Under the pieces are notes generated by a model. The model searched no databases. It was given only the letters and a program-made list of their open reading frames with translations, and was not told the DNA's origin. From Parcubacteria group bacterium (GTDB taxonomy: Bacteria > Patescibacteriota > Patescibacteriia > UBA2169), in NCBI GenBank assembly GCA_016177305.1, contig JACOVK010000085.1:1-9157 (forward strand): a DNA stretch of 9,157 nt. The letters run 5' to 3'. Every line of letters starts with the position of its first letter. The stretch's first letter is position 1. The translations under genes and the position numbers were made by a program. Shown here in pieces: positions 6,188-9,157 of this stretch.

Positions 6188-6571
6188 ATGTACCAAACCG
6201 TTATCGTACCGCACTTCAGGCGCCAGCTTGAGCGGTACGTGAAAAAGTACAGACACCTCGCGCGCGCGGTGATCCACATCTTGGACTCATTTGATGCGCG
6301 ACAGCACGCAAGGCTTGGAGGCAATGTGTACAAGGTGCGGATCAAGACAAAAGATCTCCCGCGTGGCAAAAGTTCAGGATTTCGGCTCATTGTGCTCGTG
6401 GTGGAAGTGCATAAGTATCTCGTGCCAGCCACGCTCTATTTTAAAGGCGACAAAGATACTCTATCGCAAAAAGAGATTAATGACCATTTGAGCGCGGTAT
6501 ATTTTGAACTGGAAATGCAAAAATTACTCAGCAGCAAAACAACCAATAAGCCGCTATCGTCTAATGGTTAG
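6188..6571 (+). CDS. RelE/ParE-superfamily toxin
   Basis: This 127-residue protein has the RelE-like layout: an N-terminal helical part (residues 8-36, FRRQLERYVKKYRHL), then strands carrying VYKVRIKTKDLPRGKSSGFR (48-66) and a final strand YLVPATLYFKGDKDTLS (77-93). The GKSSGFR and LYFKGDKD stretches correspond to the GKSGG-R and YSK-D signatures of the family, whose members mostly cleave mRNA on the ribosome. It follows the antitoxin by 5 nt with no clear Shine-Dalgarno, so translation is probably coupled. Residues beyond about 113 look unstructured and longer than the family needs. The last six codons and the stop (TAG 6569-6571) lie inside the tRNA-Glu gene, so the true C-terminus may have been extended by reading into the tRNA. 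Confidence 0.82.
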   Translation: MYQTVIVPHFRRQLERYVKKYRHLARAVIHILDSFDARQHARLGGNVYKVRIKTKDLPRGKSSGFRLIVLVVEVHKYLVPATLYFKGDKDTLSQKEINDHLSAVYFELEMQKLLSSKTTNKPLSSNG

Positions 6572-6624
6572 GACGCCAGGTTCTCATCCTGGCAATCGGG
6601 GTTCGATTCCCCGTAGCGGTACCA
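6550..6624 (+). tRNA. trnE: tRNA-Glu (anticodon CTC)
   Basis: The cloverleaf is complete. The acceptor stem GCCGCTA pairs with TAGCGGT (first pair G-U). The 3-bp D stem GTC/GAC closes a loop containing GG. The anticodon stem CCAGG/CCTGG holds the loop TTCTCAT with anticodon CTC. The T arm is CGGGG-TTCGATT-CCCCG. Discriminator A (6621) is followed by an encoded CCA (6622-6624). The short D stem is characteristic of tRNA-Glu. It reads GAG codons. The gene lies on the same strand as the toxin-antitoxin pair, overlapping the toxin frame by 22 nt, and is followed at once by a terminator, so it may be transcribed from the toxin-antitoxin promoter. Confidence 0.97.
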
Positions 6625-6657
6625 AAAAACAGCGCATCCGAGAGGATGGCTGTTTTT
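6625..6657 (+). terminator. Intrinsic terminator after tRNA-Glu
   Basis: ACAGC-G-CATCC, a GAGA tetraloop, and GGATG-GCTGT form a 10-bp stem with one bulged G, followed by TTTTT. An A-run precedes the stem, so it can also stop minus-strand transcripts. It begins directly after the tRNA CCA. Confidence 0.85.
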
Positions 6658-6661
6658 GCGT

Positions 6662-6701
6662 AAAAAAAGGGGCGCTCGCGGACCGAAGTCCGGGAGCACC
6701 C
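6662..6701 (-). terminator. Strong UUCG-loop terminator on the minus strand
   Basis: On the minus strand GGGTGCTC, C, CGGAC, loop TTCG, GTCCG, C, GAGCGCCC form a 13-bp stem with one C-C mismatch and one G-U pair. One C and seven T (6668-6662) follow. It faces away from the plus-strand tRNA transcript and has no protein gene upstream on its strand, so it must end some minus-strand RNA starting in the 6702-6926 gap, or act as a barrier. Confidence 0.8.
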
Positions 6702-6834
6702 GAGGACAGGCTTGAGGCGCTCTCACGCTACGTCGCCGTATTCGGCGACTCTCTTGTGCCCAAGTGTGGCTAGGTGAGGCTACGCCCACGGCCCGCCCCT
6801 ACTCATCTGCTTCGTCCACGAAGGTGCTATCAGT
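6662..6834 (-). ncRNA. Candidate structured small RNA, about 170 nt
   Basis: A minus-strand promoter (TTGCGT, 17 bp, TATAGT; 6869-6841) lies about 170 bp before the strong terminator at 6701-6662, and no plausible protein frame lies between. The segment can fold into several hairpins: CTTCG-TGGA-CGAAG (6821-6808), GTCGCCG-AATA-CGGCGAC (6749-6732), and a longer-range pairing of GGCG and CTCAC with GTGAG and CGCC. AGCACC near the 5' end is complementary to GGTGCT in the terminator arm, so an alternative fold is possible. I could not match it to SRP RNA, RNase P RNA, tmRNA or 6S RNA from motifs alone. Existence is inferred from promoter, terminator and structure. Confidence 0.4.
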
Positions 6835-6840
6835 ACCCTC

Positions 6841-6869
6841 ACTATAGTTCCGGTTGCTGAAAAACGCAA
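6841..6869 (-). promoter_or_regulatory. Minus-strand promoter for the candidate small RNA
   Basis: TTGCGT (6869-6864) and TATAGT (6846-6841) are separated by 17 bp. The -10 matches consensus at five of six positions. The -35 box lies 5 bp from the -35 of the divergent promoter for the membrane protein. Confidence 0.5.
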
Positions 6870-6874
6870 GTACA

Positions 6875-6903
6875 TTGAAAAAAAACGCCAAATGGACTAG
6901 TAT
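6875..6903 (+). promoter_or_regulatory. Promoter of the membrane protein / dus operon
   Basis: TTGAAA (6875-6880), a 17-bp spacer and TAGTAT (6898-6903) form a plausible sigma-70 promoter. Initiation near 6910 leaves a leader of about 17 nt before ATG 6927, with no Shine-Dalgarno. Confidence 0.5.
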
Positions 6904-6919
6904 TACGGACACGATACTA
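6898..6919. promoter_or_regulatory. Inverted repeat overlapping the -10 box, possible operator
   Basis: TAGTAT (6898-6903) and ATACTA (6914-6919) form a perfect 6-bp inverted repeat with a 10-bp centre. The left half is the -10 box itself and the right half lies just after the likely start of transcription, a position where a bound repressor would block initiation. Confidence 0.35.
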
Positions 6920-6926
6920 CCCGAAC

Positions 6927-8501
6927 ATGAACCACGGCATTGAGCCAATTCAGGAGCTCCTCCGGGCCGCGATTGCCCAAAAACGGTCCCAGGCGACCGA
7001 CCCCTCGGAGCCAAAAGTTGCAATTCCCACGCGCACCGCCGCGGCGAGCTTTGTGTACGAGCGCATGCGGGCCGCCGTGGACTACAAGGAAGAGCACCTC
7101 ATCCGCCGCAACGCCATTGAGCGCATCCTGCGCCGCATGCTCTCCCAAGCCGCGAGGGAGAGCATCGCCGAGAACCTGGTGCACGAGCTCATCCACGCGC
7201 GGTACCTGCCGAACAACGCCGTGCCCCAGCGCAAAATCGGGGAGCTTGAACGGATTTTTGAGAAGTACGTTGCCCTGCTCGGGTTTGCCCAGCTTTTAGA
7301 CGTCACGGACCGAAACAGCCTGCCGGGTTTTGTGCTCGGGATACTCGCCACGGAAGTGGACGAATTTTTGGTGCCTCCGCACGTGATGCACGCCTCAATC
7401 AACGCCATGTACGAGGTGATGGACAAACGTATGCACATTGAGAGCGAGATTGCGCCCGAGGAGCGCGCCAAGCAGATCTACCTTGCAGCAAGCCGTACGC
7501 TCTACAAGAACGACGACGACACGCTCGCGTTCCACCTTTTGATGCTCTACTACCCGCGCTGGCATCATGCGGACGGATCGCTCATCCGGGAAGTGGGAGC
7601 AAACCTCGGGCCGCTGCGGAAAAAAATCAACGCGGATCTGGAACACCCGCTCAAAGAAAAGTTCATCGCAACCCTGCGCAAGCACGTGGCCTACTTCGCA
7701 ATTCTGCGCGATAGTATTGTTGCCGACCCGAATGGCGCGTGGCACGACTTGCAGCTCGGAACCCAGGCGTTTGAGCAGCGCATCCGGGAGCGGTGCGAGC
7801 AGAACTACAAAGCGTCCCGTTCCGCCCTGCACCGCGCCATCAGGCGCTCCATCGTCTACCTGGTCATCACCAAATTCCTGCTTTTCCTGGTGCTTGAAAT
7901 CCCGGTTGACTACGTGCTCTTGTCCCACTTTGCAGCCGTTCCCATCGCCATCAACTTGCTGTTCCCGCCGAGCCTGCTCGCCATTATCGCGCTCTCCACG
8001 AGGCTCCCGGACGAAAAAAACACGGACCTCATCATCAAAGGCATCAACGCAGTCACGCACGGGCACGGCGAGCTGCTGCAGGTCGCGAAGAGCAAGCGCC
8101 GGAGCGTGATGCTCTCCATCATCTTTGTGGCGCTGTACGGATTTTTGTTCGCGCTCTCGTTTGGAGCGCTCATCTGGATTCTGCAGCTGCTTGAGTTTAC
8201 CGCAGTCTCCATCCTGATCTTCCTGTTCTTCCTGTCCTTGGTCTCGCTGTTTGCGTACCGCATCAGGCTCGCGAACCAGGAATTGATTGTGACGCCGCCC
8301 AAACGCGGCATCTTCCGGGCCTTGTGGAGTTTTTTTACGCTTCCGGTCTTGCACGCGGGCAAGTGGATGTCCATGCGGTTTGCCAACATCAACGTGTTCA
8401 TCTTTGCCCTGGACTTTGTGATAGAGGCGCCGTTCAAGGCCTTCATCAAGGTGATTGAGGAATGGATGAATTACGTGTACGAGAAAAAGGAGGAGATTTA
8501 A
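6927..8501 (+). CDS. Multi-pass membrane protein of unknown function with large helical N-terminal domain
   Basis: This 524-residue protein is not one I can assign to a named family. Residues 1-300 are charged and helical, presumably cytoplasmic. Hydrophobic helices follow at about 307-326, 335-357, 393-418 and 423-445, with a further weaker one near 486-500, and the C-terminus is charged (YEKKEEI). Residues 86-90 read HELIH, which fits the HExxH zinc-protease pattern, but the surrounding helix rich in Arg and the lack of a third ligand motif make a peptidase unlikely. A promoter with an overlapping dyad lies just upstream. There is no Shine-Dalgarno. The stop codon overlaps the start of the dus gene by one base, so the two form an operon. 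The antisense frame is also open over much of the gene but is a compositional shadow. Confidence 0.85.
   Translation: MNHGIEPIQELLRAAIAQKRSQATDPSEPKVAIPTRTAAASFVYERMRAAVDYKEEHLIRRNAIERILRRMLSQAARESIAENLVHELIHARYLPNNAVPQRKIGELERIFEKYVALLGFAQLLDVTDRNSLPGFVLGILATEVDEFLVPPHVMHASINAMYEVMDKRMHIESEIAPEERAKQIYLAASRTLYKNDDDTLAFHLLMLYYPRWHHADGSLIREVGANLGPLRKKINADLEHPLKEKFIATLRKHVAYFAILRDSIVADPNGAWHDLQLGTQAFEQRIRERCEQNYKASRSALHRAIRRSIVYLVITKFLLFLVLEIPVDYVLLSHFAAVPIAINLLFPPSLLAIIALSTRLPDEKNTDLIIKGINAVTHGHGELLQVAKSKRRSVMLSIIFVALYGFLFALSFGALIWILQLLEFTAVSILIFLFFLSLVSLFAYRIRLANQELIVTPPKRGIFRALWSFFTLPVLHAGKWMSMRFANINVFIFALDFVIEAPFKAFIKVIEEWMNYVYEKKEEI
8487..8493 (+). promoter_or_regulatory. Shine-Dalgarno of dus inside the membrane protein gene
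   Basis: AAGGAGG lies 7 nt before ATG 8501 and within the last codons of the upstream gene. It settles the dus start, which overlaps the upstream TAA as TAATG. Confidence 0.85.
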
Positions 8502-9157
8502 TGGCATCCGGGTTCTGGGAAAACTTGCCTAAGCCATTCTTTGTGCTCGCGCCAATGGCGGACGTGACTGACGCGGCGTTCAGGCGCCTGATTGCCAAGT
8601 ACGGCAAGCCGCACGCCATGTGGACGGAGTTTGTGTCCGCGGACGGCTTGCTTTCCGCGGGGCATGACGCCGTGGTGAAAGATTTGGCATATGATGAAAG
8701 CGAGCGCCCGATTGTGGCGCAGCTTTTTACGTCCAAACCGGACAACATGGAAAAAGCTGCGGCCATGATTCAAAGCATGGGCTTTGACGGGTTTGACATT
8801 AACATGGGCTGCCCGGACAGGGCCGTGGAAAAGCAAGGCTGCGGTGCGGCCTTGATGAAAGATCCGAAACTCGCGCAGGAATTGATTGCCGCGGCAAAAC
8901 AGGGCGCACCCAAACTGCCGGTTTCGGTTAAGACTCGGATTGGGTATCGTACAAATGAGCTTGATGCGTGGCTGCCTGCGCTCCTAGAAGCTGAACCCGC
9001 GGCTGTGGCCTTTCACTGGCGCACGCGAGCTGAACTCTCGGACGTGCCGGCGCGCTGGGAACTGGCTCGCGATGCGGTGCGGATTCGTAATGACATGCGG
9101 TCAAAGACGCTGATTGTGGGCAACGGAGATGTGTTGTCTTTGAAAGATGCCCGGCAA
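8501..9157 (+). CDS. dus: tRNA-dihydrouridine synthase (3' end outside window)
   Basis: The frame gives 219 residues up to the right edge without a stop, about two thirds of a Dus protein. These flavoenzymes reduce uridines in the tRNA D-loop with NADPH. Visible family motifs are APMADVTDAAFR (17-28, FMN-binding start of the TIM barrel), VAQLFTS (72-78), GFDGFDINMGCP (94-105), KQGCGAALM with the presumed catalytic Cys114, VSVKTRIGY with Lys144, HWRTR (172-176, phosphate/FMN region, where HGRTR is usual) and VGNGDV (206-211). The ATG at 8501 overlaps the stop of the membrane protein gene and has a strong Shine-Dalgarno. Which of the D-loop positions it modifies cannot be told from the part seen. 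Confidence 0.95.
   Translation, partial: MASGFWENLPKPFFVLAPMADVTDAAFRRLIAKYGKPHAMWTEFVSADGLLSAGHDAVVKDLAYDESERPIVAQLFTSKPDNMEKAAAMIQSMGFDGFDINMGCPDRAVEKQGCGAALMKDPKLAQELIAAAKQGAPKLPVSVKTRIGYRTNELDAWLPALLEAEPAAVAFHWRTRAELSDVPARWELARDAVRIRNDMRSKTLIVGNGDVLSLKDARQ

Noticed and set aside
6504..6789. Open frames across the tRNA (plus 6504-6773, minus 6568-6789)
   Set aside because: They run through the tRNA-Glu and terminators. The minus one contains a peptide (YGESNPDCQDENLAS) that is simply the antisense tRNA translated, a common false annotation.
6660..6840. SRP RNA, RNase P RNA or tmRNA in the gap after tRNA-Glu
   Set aside because: GAAGTCCGGGAGCACC on the plus strand recalls an RNase P segment, but the rest of the core is missing, and no SRP domain IV loop or tmRNA tRNA-like ends are present.
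7395..8507. 370-codon minus-strand open frame antisense to the membrane protein
   Set aside because: Its product is rich in His, Gln, Asp and Arg with no recognisable fold, while the sense strand encodes clear membrane helices and leads into dus with a coupled start.
1..9157. CRISPR arrays, insertion sequences, rRNA genes
   Set aside because: No regularly spaced repeats, transposase frames with terminal repeats, or rRNA segments were seen.

Overview
The window looks like a piece of a GC-rich bacterial chromosome. Short intergenic gaps, a CCA-encoding tRNA, several genes without a visible Shine-Dalgarno site, and the style of the Dus and membrane proteins recall Patescibacteria/CPR (Parcubacteria-like) genomes. 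That placement is inference from overall resemblance; no marker gene here proves it. The standard code is in use: TAG and TAA both end convincing genes.

The left 5.7 kb is read on the minus strand. In transcription order it holds: a LemA-family gene with an in-frame amber codon; a secreted, membrane-anchored TPM-domain protein starting 4 nt after the LemA stop; a pterin-4a-carbinolamine dehydratase starting 6 nt after the TPM stop; two tandem sigma-70 factors 48 bp apart, the first RpoD/RpoS-like and the second FliA/WhiG-like; an intrinsic terminator overlapping the second sigma stop codon; and a long gene of unknown function that runs off the left edge. The last protein has an N-terminal winged-helix-like domain. 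It fills positions 1-1535, has no stop in the window, and contains a strong internal in-frame start signal.

The right part is read on the plus strand, divergently from lemA. A good promoter drives a ribbon-helix-helix antitoxin and a RelE-like toxin. The toxin reading frame ends 22 nt inside a tRNA-Glu(CTC) gene, which is followed by an intrinsic terminator. A minus-strand promoter and a very strong UUCG-loop terminator in the next gap suggest an unannotated structured RNA of about 170 nt. Its promoter lies back to back with one for a 524-residue membrane protein of unknown function, whose stop overlaps the start of a tRNA-dihydrouridine synthase gene cut by the right edge.

The main points for a second look are the amber codon in lemA, the toxin/tRNA overlap, the candidate small RNA, the sigma-factor tandem with a region-3-like repeat in a C-terminal extension, and the long left-hand gene with its nested start.
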